NCBI GenBank assembly: GCA_902594915.1
Contig: CACJOA010000002.1
Location: 62,001-126,000, forward strand
Origin: an uncultured Pelagibacteraceae bacterium
Lineage (GTDB): Bacteria > Pseudomonadota > Alphaproteobacteria > Pelagibacterales > Pelagibacteraceae
Length of the DNA: 64,000 nt
Direction: 5' to 3'
Both the position numbers and the translations under genes were made by a program. The notes below the pieces were generated by a model that was given only the letters and a program-made list of their open reading frames with translations, did no database searches and was not told the origin of the DNA. Positions 37,233 through 46,171 of this stretch are shown here, piece after piece (the stretch's first letter is position 1; the number at the start of each line of letters is the position of its first letter).

Positions 37233-37815
37233 TTTTTTAATCTTTATTTTAATTGGTATTATTTTTTCTGGTTGTACAGGAGTATCTTCAAAAGGTATTT
37301 TTGGAACAGGAGTAAGTGTGGCTTTTGATCCGCGTTCGGTAGGAACTCAAATTGATGATTCAATAATGCAGAAAAGTTTAACTACAAAAATTTTGATTTT
37401 AGATAAGAGCTATTTTTTTTCTATTAACTCAAAAGTTTTGGATGGAAGAATTTTTTTGACAGGAAAAGTAGATGATCCAGAGGAAAAATTAAAATTAACA
37501 AAGTTGGCATGGGAAATTAGAGGAGTGAGATCTGTAAGGAATGATATAAAAGTTAAAGAAGATTTTAATTTTCAGCAATCAGCTAAAGATATTTTAATTA
37601 CATCACAATTAAGAGCGGCTTTAATTTTTAATAAAGATATAAAAGCAACAAATTATCAAATTGATACTTATAAAAAGAAAATTTACTTATATGGTATAGC
37701 AATGACTGCTGAAGAAAGAGATCTGGTTTTAAAAGAGGCTAAAGAAATTTTAGATGTAGAAGATGTGATTGCTAGTATTATATTAGTAGAAAATTTGAGA
37801 ATTCAAAAAAATTAA
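37222..37815 (+). CDS. BON-domain lipoprotein (YraP/DolP-like)
   Basis: 197 residues. Lipoprotein signal with FSGCTGVSS (Cys at about 18), then two BON domains: about 50-115 (LDGRIFLTGKVDDPEEKLK, GVRSVRNDIKV) and about 120-195 (DTYKKKIYLYGIAMTAEERD, DVEDVIASI). The outer-membrane relatives YraP/DolP maintain envelope integrity and bind phospholipid. It is co-transcribed with rsmI and overlaps the convergent maeB stop by 4 bases. Confidence 0.88.
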   Translation: MKNNFLIFILIGIIFSGCTGVSSKGIFGTGVSVAFDPRSVGTQIDDSIMQKSLTTKILILDKSYFFSINSKVLDGRIFLTGKVDDPEEKLKLTKLAWEIRGVRSVRNDIKVKEDFNFQQSAKDILITSQLRAALIFNKDIKATNYQIDTYKKKIYLYGIAMTAEERDLVLKEAKEILDVEDVIASIILVENLRIQKN

Positions 37816-40097
37816 TTTTTATTATACTTTATTACATCAGCTGAGTATGCAGCAATTGAGGCAAGATTTAAAATTTCAGATGTTGATGTTCTTAATGGAG
37901 CAATTTCAATTGGCAGACCTAAACCTATCAAAAGAGGTCCTATTAATTTCGCCCTACTCATTGATTTAATCATTTTATAAGAAATAGCCGCACTATGTTG
38001 ACTTGGCATTATTAAAACATTCGAATTTCCAACAATGTCAGAAAAAGGGTAAAGTTCTTTATATATTTCTTCTAAAGCAACGTCTGGCTGCATTTCGCCA
38101 TCAAATTTAAAATCAACCTTTTTTTTTTTTAGTATTTGTACTGCATCACTAATTCTTTTAGTTCTATCAGTTGCAGGTTCTCCAAATGTTGAGTGAGATA
38201 AAAAAGCAACTTTAGGATCAATACCAAAAAGTCTAACAACCCTAGCAGCTGAAGTAGCCATTTCAGCTAGCTGATTTGCGTCTGGATATTCAATAACAGA
38301 TGTGTCACAAATAAAAATTGTTTTACCTCTGTTAACAACTAAATTTAAACCAAACATAATTTCACCAGGTCTAGGGTCAACTACTCTAGTAATTTTTTCC
38401 AACGAAGATGAGTATCTACGAGTATTTCCTGTAACCATCGCATCTGCATCTCCACATGCAACCATACACGAAGCCCAGATTACTCTATCATTTCTTATTA
38501 GCCTGTCGCAATCCCTCTCTAGCATGCCCTGCTCTCTTTGAAGTCTTTTAAAGATATATTTTACGTACTTTTCTCTTTTTGAAGTATCTTTAGAGTTCAC
38601 TATCTCAATATCAAAATTTTCTTTATAACCAATTTTTTTAATCTGCTCTTTTATTTTTTCATTCTTTCCGATTAAAATTGGAATTCCTAATTTTGAATTT
38701 TTGAAAGCTATAGCTGCTTTTAACATATTTTCGTCCTCACCATCTGCAAAAACAACTCTTTTTGATTTTTTCTTTATATAATTATTTACACCTTGCATAA
38801 TAGTTACAGTTGGATCTAATCTTTGTTTGAGTTGTTCTTTATAGATTTCAAAATTATTAATTTTAATTCTAGCAACTCCAGTTTCGATTGCTGCTTTAGC
38901 AACAGCAACCGGAATTACACTAATCAATCTTGGATCAAATGTTGAGGGTATGATATAATCTTTACCGTAATGTGGCCTTTCACCACCCATAGCAGCGACT
39001 ACTTCATCTGGGACATCCTCTTTTGCTAAATTTGCTATTGCATGAGCTGCAGCAACTTTCATTTCTTCGTTTATAGTCTTTGATCTAACATCTAACGCTC
39101 CTCTAAATATATAAGGAAAACCAATTAAATTATTTACCTGATTAGGATAGTCAGACCTACCAGTTGCAATAATAGCATCATTTCTTACTTCTTCAATTTC
39201 TTCTGGAGTTATTTCAGGATCTGGATTAGCACAAGCAAAAATAATTGGATTTTTTGCCATTTTTTTAACCATTGCTTTTGTTAGGGCACCTTTAGCTGAT
39301 AAGCCTAAAAAAACATCTGCATTTTCTATTGCGTCAAGTAAAGTACGATCTTTAGTTTCAATTGCGTGGACAGATTTCCACTGATTTAAGTTTTCTCTTC
39401 CTTTAAATATAACTCCCTTTCTATCCACCATAATTAAATTATTTTGAGGAACACCACTTTTTTTGAATAAATTAGCACATGCCATAGCAGATGCCCCGGC
39501 CCCATTAACAACAATTTTCACTTTCTTTATTGATTTTTTACTTATATCTAATGCGTTTATAAGCGCTGCAGTAGTAATAATTGCAGTGCCATGTTGATCG
39601 TCATGAAAAACAGGAATATCTAAAATTTCTTTTAATTTTTCCTCTATCACAAAACAGTCTGGCGCAGCAATATCTTCAAGATTAATACCACCAAAACTCG
39701 GAGAAAAATTTTTAATACTATTAATTATTTCATCTGTATCCGATGAATCTATCTCAAGGTCAATTGAGTCGATATCTGCAAATCTTTTAAATAATACTGC
39801 TTTTCCCTCCATAACTGGTTTTGAAGCTAATGCTCCAAGGTTTCCCATTCCAAGAATTGCCGATCCATTACTTATAACTGCAACAAGATTACCCTTGCTT
39901 GTGTAGTCAAAAGCAGTTTCGGGATTTTCACTTATTGCTCTTACTGGGGCGGCCACACCAGGTGAGTAAGCTAAAGCAAGATCTCTCTTTGTAGTCATAT
40001 TTTTTGAGGAAGAAATTTCAATCTTACCTGGTTTATTGTGACTGTGAAATTCTAAAGCTTCTTTGTCAGTATAATGATCAATTTTTGTTTTTTTCAT
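37812..40097 (-). CDS. maeB: NADP-dependent malic enzyme with phosphotransacetylase-like domain
   Basis: 761 residues. The N-terminal malic enzyme part contains LALAYSPGVAAPV, GSAILGMGNLGALASKPVMEGKAVLFK, FHDDQHGTAI and GRSDYPNQVNNLIGFPYIFRGALD. Residues from about 430 form a phosphate acetyltransferase-like domain (RVVFADGEDENMLKAA, GLNLVVNRGKTIFICDTSV) that in this family regulates rather than catalyses. It decarboxylates malate to pyruvate, making NADPH. It diverges from murJ across 50 bp. Confidence 0.97.
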   Translation of the reverse strand: MKKTKIDHYTDKEALEFHSHNKPGKIEISSSKNMTTKRDLALAYSPGVAAPVRAISENPETAFDYTSKGNLVAVISNGSAILGMGNLGALASKPVMEGKAVLFKRFADIDSIDLEIDSSDTDEIINSIKNFSPSFGGINLEDIAAPDCFVIEEKLKEILDIPVFHDDQHGTAIITTAALINALDISKKSIKKVKIVVNGAGASAMACANLFKKSGVPQNNLIMVDRKGVIFKGRENLNQWKSVHAIETKDRTLLDAIENADVFLGLSAKGALTKAMVKKMAKNPIIFACANPDPEITPEEIEEVRNDAIIATGRSDYPNQVNNLIGFPYIFRGALDVRSKTINEEMKVAAAHAIANLAKEDVPDEVVAAMGGERPHYGKDYIIPSTFDPRLISVIPVAVAKAAIETGVARIKINNFEIYKEQLKQRLDPTVTIMQGVNNYIKKKSKRVVFADGEDENMLKAAIAFKNSKLGIPILIGKNEKIKEQIKKIGYKENFDIEIVNSKDTSKREKYVKYIFKRLQREQGMLERDCDRLIRNDRVIWASCMVACGDADAMVTGNTRRYSSSLEKITRVVDPRPGEIMFGLNLVVNRGKTIFICDTSVIEYPDANQLAEMATSAARVVRLFGIDPKVAFLSHSTFGEPATDRTKRISDAVQILKKKKVDFKFDGEMQPDVALEEIYKELYPFSDIVGNSNVLIMPSQHSAAISYKMIKSMSRAKLIGPLLIGLGLPIEIAPLRTSTSEILNLASIAAYSADVIKYNKN

Positions 40098-40147
40098 TTA
40101 CGTTAATTAGGTGTACAAATGGGGTAAAATTAAGACTAATATGATTT

Positions 40148-41677
40148 ATGAATTTAGTTAAGTCAACAGGGACTTTTGGTTTTTATACTATAATAAGCAG
40201 ATTACTTGGTTATTTAAGAGATGTATTGATTGCAATTACTCTTGGAACAAGTGTTCTTGCTGACGTATTTTTTGTAGCTTTTAGAATTCCAAACACTTTT
40301 AGAAGACTTTTTTCAGAGGGAACCTTTAATGCAGCATTTGTTCCAAGTTACACTTCAGAACGAGCTAAAAGTAAAACAAAATCAAATAAATTTGCGAATG
40401 AAATTTTTAATCTATTATTTTTAGGTCTAATGTTTCTAGTTCTTTTAGTTGAAATTTTTATGCCAGCTTTTGTTAAATTAATAGCTCCAGGATTTGTAGA
40501 TGATGAAGAAAAAATAAAACTTGTAACAGATTTAACAAGATTAACTTTCCCGTTTTTATTGTTTGTAAGTCTATCATCTTTTTTTGCTGCAATACTTAAT
40601 TCACATAATAAATTTGCTGCGGCTTCAGCAGCTCCTATTGTTTTAAATATACTGTTAATAATCATTCTTTTTTTTGGAAATTATTTTGGAGATAACTTGA
40701 TATATTATTTATCATTTAGCGTATCATTTGCAGGTCTTCTGCAATTATTTTTTTTATATAAATTTGTAAAAAAATTCTATACTTTAACTTTCACTTTTAA
40801 ATTTATTATTAATAACAAAGTAAAATTTTTTTTTAAAAAACTTTTACCAAGTATTTTTTCATCCGGTGTGACACAAATAAACATATTGATTGGCACTATA
40901 ATTGCTTCATTTCAAGCAAGTGCGGTTTCTTATTTATATTATGCTGACAGAATTTACCAAATAAACCTGGCAATTGCAGGTATAGCAATTGGTGTTGTAA
41001 TATTACCTCAGCTTTCAAAATATATTTATTCTAATAATAAAAAAAAGATAATAAAAATTCAAAATAAGGCTTTAGAGTTAAGCATGTTCATGAGTTTACC
41101 AGCATCAATCGCTTTGTTAATTGGGTCAGAAGAAATTATTTCAGCATTATTTGGTTATGGTTCTTTTACAGAAGATGCTGTGATTAATTCTGCAAAAGCC
41201 TTGTTTTATTTTGGCTTGGGTCTTCCAGCATTTGCATTAATAAAAATTTTTTCAACATTTTTTTTTGCTAATCACGATACCAAAAGTCCGTTTTATATAT
41301 CCCTAATTTCTGTAATTTTAAATATATCTATTAGTATTTATTTTTTTAAGAGTGTTGGATTTATAATTATTCCAATAGCTACAACTATTTCATCGTGGTT
41401 CAATTCGATATTATTATTTATTTATTTAAAAAATAAAGCGTTGTTTCAATTCAATAAATTATTTTTAATAAGTTTTTTTAAGATAATTTTTGCATCAATT
41501 TTAATGGGTATATTTTTTAAATTTTTGATGACTACATTTGAAAATTATTTAGCTTATGAACAAAGTTTTAAATCATTTTATTTGATTTTTTCAGTTTTAT
41601 TAGGTTTAGTTTTCTACCTTTTAACATCTTTTTTTATCAAAGCTTTTAATTATAAAGATCTTCAATTAAGATATTAA
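40148..41677 (+). CDS. murJ: Lipid II flippase MurJ
   Basis: 509 residues with 13-14 hydrophobic segments. LGYLRDVLIAITLGTSVLADVFFVAFRIPNTFRRLFSEGTFNAAFVP, here split across residues 21-67, is the MurJ (MviN) signature, and the middle has YYADRIYQINLAIAGIAIGVVILP. It flips lipid II across the inner membrane for peptidoglycan synthesis. It is 3 bp upstream of trpS. Confidence 0.96.
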   Translation: MNLVKSTGTFGFYTIISRLLGYLRDVLIAITLGTSVLADVFFVAFRIPNTFRRLFSEGTFNAAFVPSYTSERAKSKTKSNKFANEIFNLLFLGLMFLVLLVEIFMPAFVKLIAPGFVDDEEKIKLVTDLTRLTFPFLLFVSLSSFFAAILNSHNKFAAASAAPIVLNILLIIILFFGNYFGDNLIYYLSFSVSFAGLLQLFFLYKFVKKFYTLTFTFKFIINNKVKFFFKKLLPSIFSSGVTQINILIGTIIASFQASAVSYLYYADRIYQINLAIAGIAIGVVILPQLSKYIYSNNKKKIIKIQNKALELSMFMSLPASIALLIGSEEIISALFGYGSFTEDAVINSAKALFYFGLGLPAFALIKIFSTFFFANHDTKSPFYISLISVILNISISIYFFKSVGFIIIPIATTISSWFNSILLFIYLKNKALFQFNKLFLISFFKIIFASILMGIFFKFLMTTFENYLAYEQSFKSFYLIFSVLLGLVFYLLTSFFIKAFNYKDLQLRY

Positions 41678-41680
41678 TCA

Positions 41681-42682
41681 ATGGGAAAAAAAATTTTTTC
41701 AGGTGTTCAACCTACTGGAAATTTACATTTGGGTAATTTCTTAGGAGCTATAAAAAATTTCGTTAAATTAAATAATGATGATAATAATGAATGTATATTC
41801 TGTGTTGTTGATTTGCACTCCATAACAATACCTCAAAATCCCAAAGAGCTAAAAAAAAATATACACAACACTGTAGCTACTTTTTTAGCTTGTGGCATTG
41901 ATCCTAAAAAAAGTATTATTTTTAATCAATCTCAAGTTAGTGCACACTCGGAAGCTTCCTGGATACTCAGCTGTGTGGCAAGGATAGGTTGGTTAAATAG
42001 AATGACACAATTCAAAGAGAAAGCTGGAAAGGATAAAGAAAAGGCTAGTATAGGATTATATTCATATCCCATTTTAATGGCTGCTGATATATTACTTTAC
42101 GACACCACACATGTACCAGTTGGTAATGATCAAAAGCAGCATTTAGAACTTTGTAGAGATATAGCGCAAAAATTTAATAATGATTTTAATATGAAGGACT
42201 TTTTTAAAGAACCAGAACCTTTAATTCAAAAAGAGTTTTCAAGAATTATGAGTCTTAAAGATGGTTTAAAGAAAATGAGTAAATCAGAGCCGTCTGATCA
42301 AAGTCGAATAAACTTAAATGATAATGAAAGTCAAATAGTAACTAAAATTAAAAAAGCTAAAACAGACCCGCTGCCATTACCATCAACGATTAAAGAATTA
42401 GAAAAAAGACCTGAAGCCAAAAATTTACTCGGTATCTTTTCTAGTTTATCAGGACAAACTTTAGAAAAATCAGTTAACGAATTTTCTGGAAAAAATTTTT
42501 CTAAATTTAAAGAAAATTTATCACAATTATTAGTTGATAAAATTGTTCCTATTTCATCAGAAATTAAGAAATTATTAAATGACAAAAATTTTCTAGAAGA
42601 TGTTCTACTTAATGGCTGTGGAAAAGCGGATGCAATAGCTTCAAAAAAATTGAAAAAAATTCACGAAATCGTGGGTTTTTAA
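41681..42682 (+). CDS. trpS: Tryptophanyl-tRNA synthetase
   Basis: 333 residues. FSGVQPTGNLHLGNFLGA near residues 5-22 contains the HIGH-equivalent (GNLHLGN), VGNDQKQHLEL the adenylate/tryptophan region and KKMSKSEPSD near 195 the KMSKS loop. It charges tRNA-Trp. The murJ-trpS-nfu order is maintained with short spacers. A glucosaminidase follows nfu. Confidence 0.97.
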   Translation: MGKKIFSGVQPTGNLHLGNFLGAIKNFVKLNNDDNNECIFCVVDLHSITIPQNPKELKKNIHNTVATFLACGIDPKKSIIFNQSQVSAHSEASWILSCVARIGWLNRMTQFKEKAGKDKEKASIGLYSYPILMAADILLYDTTHVPVGNDQKQHLELCRDIAQKFNNDFNMKDFFKEPEPLIQKEFSRIMSLKDGLKKMSKSEPSDQSRINLNDNESQIVTKIKKAKTDPLPLPSTIKELEKRPEAKNLLGIFSSLSGQTLEKSVNEFSGKNFSKFKENLSQLLVDKIVPISSEIKKLLNDKNFLEDVLLNGCGKADAIASKKLKKIHEIVGF

Positions 42683-42734
42683 ATTTTTTTCAATAACAAG
42701 TTTAAATTTTGAAATTATTGATTATATATAAATT

Positions 42735-43274
42735 ATGTTTATTCAAACCGAAGTTACACCAAATCCAAACTCATTAAAGTTTCTTCCTGGGAAGTTAGTT
42801 TCAACTAAGGGTTCTATAGAGGTTACTAAGAAAGATAAAACTAACAATGAGTTAATAAAAAATTTATTTTCCGTCAATGGTGTTGAAAGTATTTTTCTAG
42901 GCAAAGATTTTATATCAATAAATAAAGTCGATACAATCGCATGGGATGATATCAAACATATAGTTATATCTTTAATAAATGATTTTTACTCTAGCGGAAA
43001 AAAAGTTGTTATAGAAAAAAATCTAGAGGAAGATGATAAAAATTTAGAAGAAATTGAAAAAAGAATTATTAAGCTTCTAGATGAAAAAATTAGACCTGCA
43101 GTAGCAAGAGACGGAGGAGATATTAAATTTAAAGAATTTTCTAAAGGAATTGTGAAAGTACAATTACAAGGAAGTTGTTCAGGCTGTCCGAGTTCCACTA
43201 TGACACTTAAACAGGGTGTTCAAAATCTATTATGTCATTATATCCCAGAAGTTAAAGGGGTAGAGGCAGTTTAG
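42735..43274 (+). CDS. Nfu-type iron-sulfur cluster carrier protein
   Basis: 179 residues. N-terminal Nfu_N domain opens MFIQTEVTPNPNSLKFLPG; the C-terminal NifU domain has RPAVARDGGDIKF and GSCSGCPSSTMTLKQGVQ, whose CxxC binds the 4Fe-4S cluster. It passes clusters to target proteins, for example lipoyl synthase and aconitase. The stop is one base before the next ATG, so they are co-transcribed. Confidence 0.94.
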   Translation: MFIQTEVTPNPNSLKFLPGKLVSTKGSIEVTKKDKTNNELIKNLFSVNGVESIFLGKDFISINKVDTIAWDDIKHIVISLINDFYSSGKKVVIEKNLEEDDKNLEEIEKRIIKLLDEKIRPAVARDGGDIKFKEFSKGIVKVQLQGSCSGCPSSTMTLKQGVQNLLCHYIPEVKGVEAV

Positions 43275-43275
43275 G

Positions 43276-44340
43276 ATGAAAAAAAAATTTTTATTTAATT
43301 TTGGTTTTCTTAATCAAAAAAGTTTCAAACCTATATCTAAAATTTTATTAAGTTCATTAATCGTATTTTCTTTTTTTTATATTGTCCCAATAGTAATTAC
43401 CTATTCTGAATACAAATCAAATGAGTATGAAAATAATTCTAAAGCTGTTTTAGCTTACACTTTAAATAATGATGGAAAAAATATAATTGATGATGACAAA
43501 GTTCTTAATGAAAGTGATTTGTTGAGAGATATATTTAGTTTAAATGAGATTGAAACAGATACAGTTAGATTAAATGCATCAACCATCAAACAACTTTTTG
43601 AAGATACTGATTATTCATTAAGTGATGTTAGGGAAAAAAAATTAGTAAAACCAGTTGCCCTAACGCTTCTACCGGCTGAAATAAAAATGATTGAAAATAC
43701 TAAACAAAGAAAAGATTTTTTTATTCAAATTGTACTACCTCTTATATTACAAGAAAATAATAATATTAAATTAGATAGAAAAAGACTCTTTAGTATCATA
43801 AATAAAAGCAACAATACTGACTTAGAAAAAAAATGGCTTGAAAAAAAATATAAACAGTACGGAGTTCAATCTAAGGATTTATCAACTTTAAAAATTAGAA
43901 TGGATGAAATTCCAGTGTCACTTGCTATAGCTCAAGCTGCAAAAGAAACAGGCTGGGGAACCTCGAGATTTGCGCAAGAAGGAAATGCTTTATTTGGACA
44001 ATGGACTTGGTCTGGAGAGGGTTTAAAACCAAAAGATGCAGAAAAAAGTCAAGGACATAAAGTAATGAAATTTAAAGTTTTGCAAGCATCTGTCAGGGCT
44101 TATCAAAGAAATTTAAATACTCACTCATCTTACAAAAATTTAAGAAAGGCAAGAGCTGAATTAAGAGATAAAGGCAAACCTTTAGACAGCTTAGTACTTG
44201 TTAAGTTTTTAAATGAGTACGCAGAAATAGGAGAAAAATATGTTGAAGTATTAACACAAATTATTCAACAAAATAACTTAAAAGATTTTGATGATGCCAA
44301 ATTATTACCATCAAGCATAAAATTAGAAAGCTTAATTTAA
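43276..44340 (+). CDS. Bax-like glucosaminidase-domain protein
   Basis: 354 residues. An N-terminal membrane anchor (ILLSSLIVFSFFYIVPIVITY) near residues 24-44 precedes a periplasmic region; from about 205 the glucosaminidase-type fold has LAIAQAAKETGWGTSRFAQEGNALFGQWTW, with Glu as likely acid (split around residue 220), and YAEIGEKYVEVL near 320. Such enzymes cleave peptidoglycan beta-GlcNAc bonds. It overlaps the convergent deacetylase stop by 4 bases; both act on polysaccharide. Confidence 0.88.
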   Translation: MKKKFLFNFGFLNQKSFKPISKILLSSLIVFSFFYIVPIVITYSEYKSNEYENNSKAVLAYTLNNDGKNIIDDDKVLNESDLLRDIFSLNEIETDTVRLNASTIKQLFEDTDYSLSDVREKKLVKPVALTLLPAEIKMIENTKQRKDFFIQIVLPLILQENNNIKLDRKRLFSIINKSNNTDLEKKWLEKKYKQYGVQSKDLSTLKIRMDEIPVSLAIAQAAKETGWGTSRFAQEGNALFGQWTWSGEGLKPKDAEKSQGHKVMKFKVLQASVRAYQRNLNTHSSYKNLRKARAELRDKGKPLDSLVLVKFLNEYAEIGEKYVEVLTQIIQQNNLKDFDDAKLLPSSIKLESLI

Positions 44341-45398
44341 TTATTTTTCACTGTGAACTGAGTACCAAACCATCTCCATTTACCTTTATCATTTAAAGAA
44401 CAATTAATTCTTCCTCTTCTGGGTAAAAATTTTTTATCAAAATCAATTATCAGCTTTTGTTTTTGAAATTTTAAATTTGATTTTTTCCAATTACCACCAT
44501 CATTTGAATAACAATTTATATTTCTTATATTTTTTTGCTCTTTAAAAAATTCTATTACAAGCTGAGGAGGATTATCTTTATCGGTTATCTTCTTTTCTTC
44601 AGGTTTTAAACTTTTATATTCTAAAGGGCTATAATTTATTAAAGAGTTAAATCTATTTAATTCACCATATTTTTCGTTAATTGGAAATCTAGGTAGTTCA
44701 AATTTGTCTTTATTAATATCGATGACACCAGAATGTTGACCGAAAGCTATTTTAAATTTTTTTGAAATATAATCTTTCATACTCTTAGAGTATTCACCGA
44801 AAGGATATGAAAAAATTTCAGGAACATATCCTAATTGATCTTGAAAAATTTTGGTTGCCTTTTCTATATCTTTTACAAAATCAGAGTAATTCATATCTAT
44901 GAGGTATTTATGAGTATGTGAATGATGCCCAATAAATCCGATTTCTGAATTTTCAATTTCTTTAATTTCATTCCAATTCATATATCCTTTTTTTCCAACA
45001 GGCTCAGTTGAAATAAAAAGAATAAATGGAATTTTATTTTTTTTTAAAAAGGGCCAAGCTTCGGAATAAAATGATTTAAATCCGTCATCAATTGTAATTA
45101 AAATTTTTTTCTTTTTTTTTGGATTGTCAAAATTTTTTATTAAAAAACTTGGATTATAATAATCATATTTTAGTTTTTTTATTATTTGCATTTGTTTCTC
45201 GAAAACATCCATCCGAATATTCGTAGATGGGTATTTGTTTTCATTAAATCTGTGATACATTATTGATAAAATCCCTTTATCTTCTGAATAATATTTGAAA
45301 TTATTTTCTTGTGCATTAGTATTTGATAAAGCTAAAAACTGTAAAATGAAAAAACTGATAATTGACGCTACTAAGGATAAAATTTTTTTTATGGTCAT
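44337..45398 (-). CDS. Exported polysaccharide deacetylase
   Basis: 353 residues. Signal peptide to about residue 29 (FFILQFLALSNTNA). NodB-type motifs: ILITIDDGFKSFYSEAWPFL near residues 95-114 (metal Asp), GFIGHHSHTHKYL near 155-167 (HxxxH metal site) and FSYPFGEYSKSM near 195. A C-terminal about 80-residue beta-rich extension with two similar halves (INCYSNDGGNW, INCSLNDKGKW) may bind glycans. It removes acetyl groups from a glycan, target unknown. The first 53 bases of its gene overlap the start of tsaB on the other strand. Confidence 0.86.
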   Translation of the reverse strand: MTIKKILSLVASIISFFILQFLALSNTNAQENNFKYYSEDKGILSIMYHRFNENKYPSTNIRMDVFEKQMQIIKKLKYDYYNPSFLIKNFDNPKKKKKILITIDDGFKSFYSEAWPFLKKNKIPFILFISTEPVGKKGYMNWNEIKEIENSEIGFIGHHSHTHKYLIDMNYSDFVKDIEKATKIFQDQLGYVPEIFSYPFGEYSKSMKDYISKKFKIAFGQHSGVIDINKDKFELPRFPINEKYGELNRFNSLINYSPLEYKSLKPEEKKITDKDNPPQLVIEFFKEQKNIRNINCYSNDGGNWKKSNLKFQKQKLIIDFDKKFLPRRGRINCSLNDKGKWRWFGTQFTVKNN

Positions 45399-45732
45399 TA
45401 CTAAGGATATTAATTACAACATTACACATGAAAATACCAAAGTTAACTTTGAGAAGATAATGGTTTTAGTAGATAATTTTTTGAATTCTAAAAATATCAA
45501 ATTAAGTGATATTTCTGAACTATATGTAAACAGAGGGCCAGGCAGTTTTGCTGGTATAAGAAATTCACTGTCTACTATAAAAGCAATCCATATGGTAAAA
45601 AAAATTGACTTTTATTGTTATAGTTTTCAGGATTTTAAAGGTGAAAAGTCTATAAAATATGAAAATATACCCAATCTATGCGATAAATTTGAAATTAAAA
45701 AAAATTTGATTAATCCTATTTATATAAGTTAA
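45346..45732 (+). CDS. tsaB: Short TsaB-like protein (threonylcarbamoyladenosine synthesis)
   Basis: 128 residues from the ATG at 45346, where the usual opening MKKLIIDATKDKIFF begins; an upstream ATG at 45295 adds an unrelated leader. VNRGPGSFAGIRNSLSTIKAI near residues 66-86 is the TsaB (YeaZ) signature. Normal TsaB is about 210-230 residues; here the second lobe is nearly gone, though the end NLINPIYIS resembles the usual C-terminal PxYxR. TsaB partners TsaD and TsaE in t6A37 synthesis. The 5' end overlaps the divergent deacetylase by 53 bases. It precedes the Fur gene by 12 bp. Confidence 0.82.
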   Translation: MKKLIIDATKDKIFFMVITKDINYNITHENTKVNFEKIMVLVDNFLNSKNIKLSDISELYVNRGPGSFAGIRNSLSTIKAIHMVKKIDFYCYSFQDFKGEKSIKYENIPNLCDKFEIKKNLINPIYIS

Positions 45733-45744
45733 AATTAAAAATAT

Positions 45745-46170
45745 ATGTCAGATACCATTGAACAAAAATGTTTATCTAAAGGAGTTAAACTCACAGATCA
45801 AAGAAAAATTATAGCTAGAGTAATTTCAGAATCTAAAGCAGAGTATGGTGAGTCAGACCATCCTGATGTTGATGAACTTTATAGTAGAGTTTCAAAAATT
45901 GACCCAAAAATAAGTATCGCAACAGTTTATAGAACAGTAAAATTATTTGAAGAGGCGGGAATTTTAACCAAACATGATTTTAAAGGTGGAAAAGCTAGAT
46001 ATGAAATTAATGATGATCATAATCACTTAATAGATATCAAAACAGGAGAAATAATTGAGTTTGTTGATGATGAAATTGAGGAATTACAAAAAAAAGTCGC
46101 AGAAAAGTATGGTTATAAATTAGTAGATCATAAATTAGAACTTTATGGGGTAAAGAAGAAACCTCAATAG
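45745..46170 (+). CDS. fur: Fur-family metal-responsive repressor (Fur/Mur type)
   Basis: 141 residues. Winged-helix part: VKLTDQRKIIARVI, then HPDVDELYSRVSKIDPKISIATVYRTVKLFEEAGIL (recognition helix), read here in two pieces. The metal-binding domain has NDDHNHLIDIKTGEIIEF and an HxE-type C-terminus; the structural CxxC zinc pair is absent. Alphaproteobacterial homologues at this place next to miaB are often manganese-sensing Mur rather than iron-sensing Fur; sequence alone does not decide. Confidence 0.9.
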   Translation: MSDTIEQKCLSKGVKLTDQRKIIARVISESKAEYGESDHPDVDELYSRVSKIDPKISIATVYRTVKLFEEAGILTKHDFKGGKARYEINDDHNHLIDIKTGEIIEFVDDEIEELQKKVAEKYGYKLVDHKLELYGVKKKPQ

Positions 46171-46171
46171 A

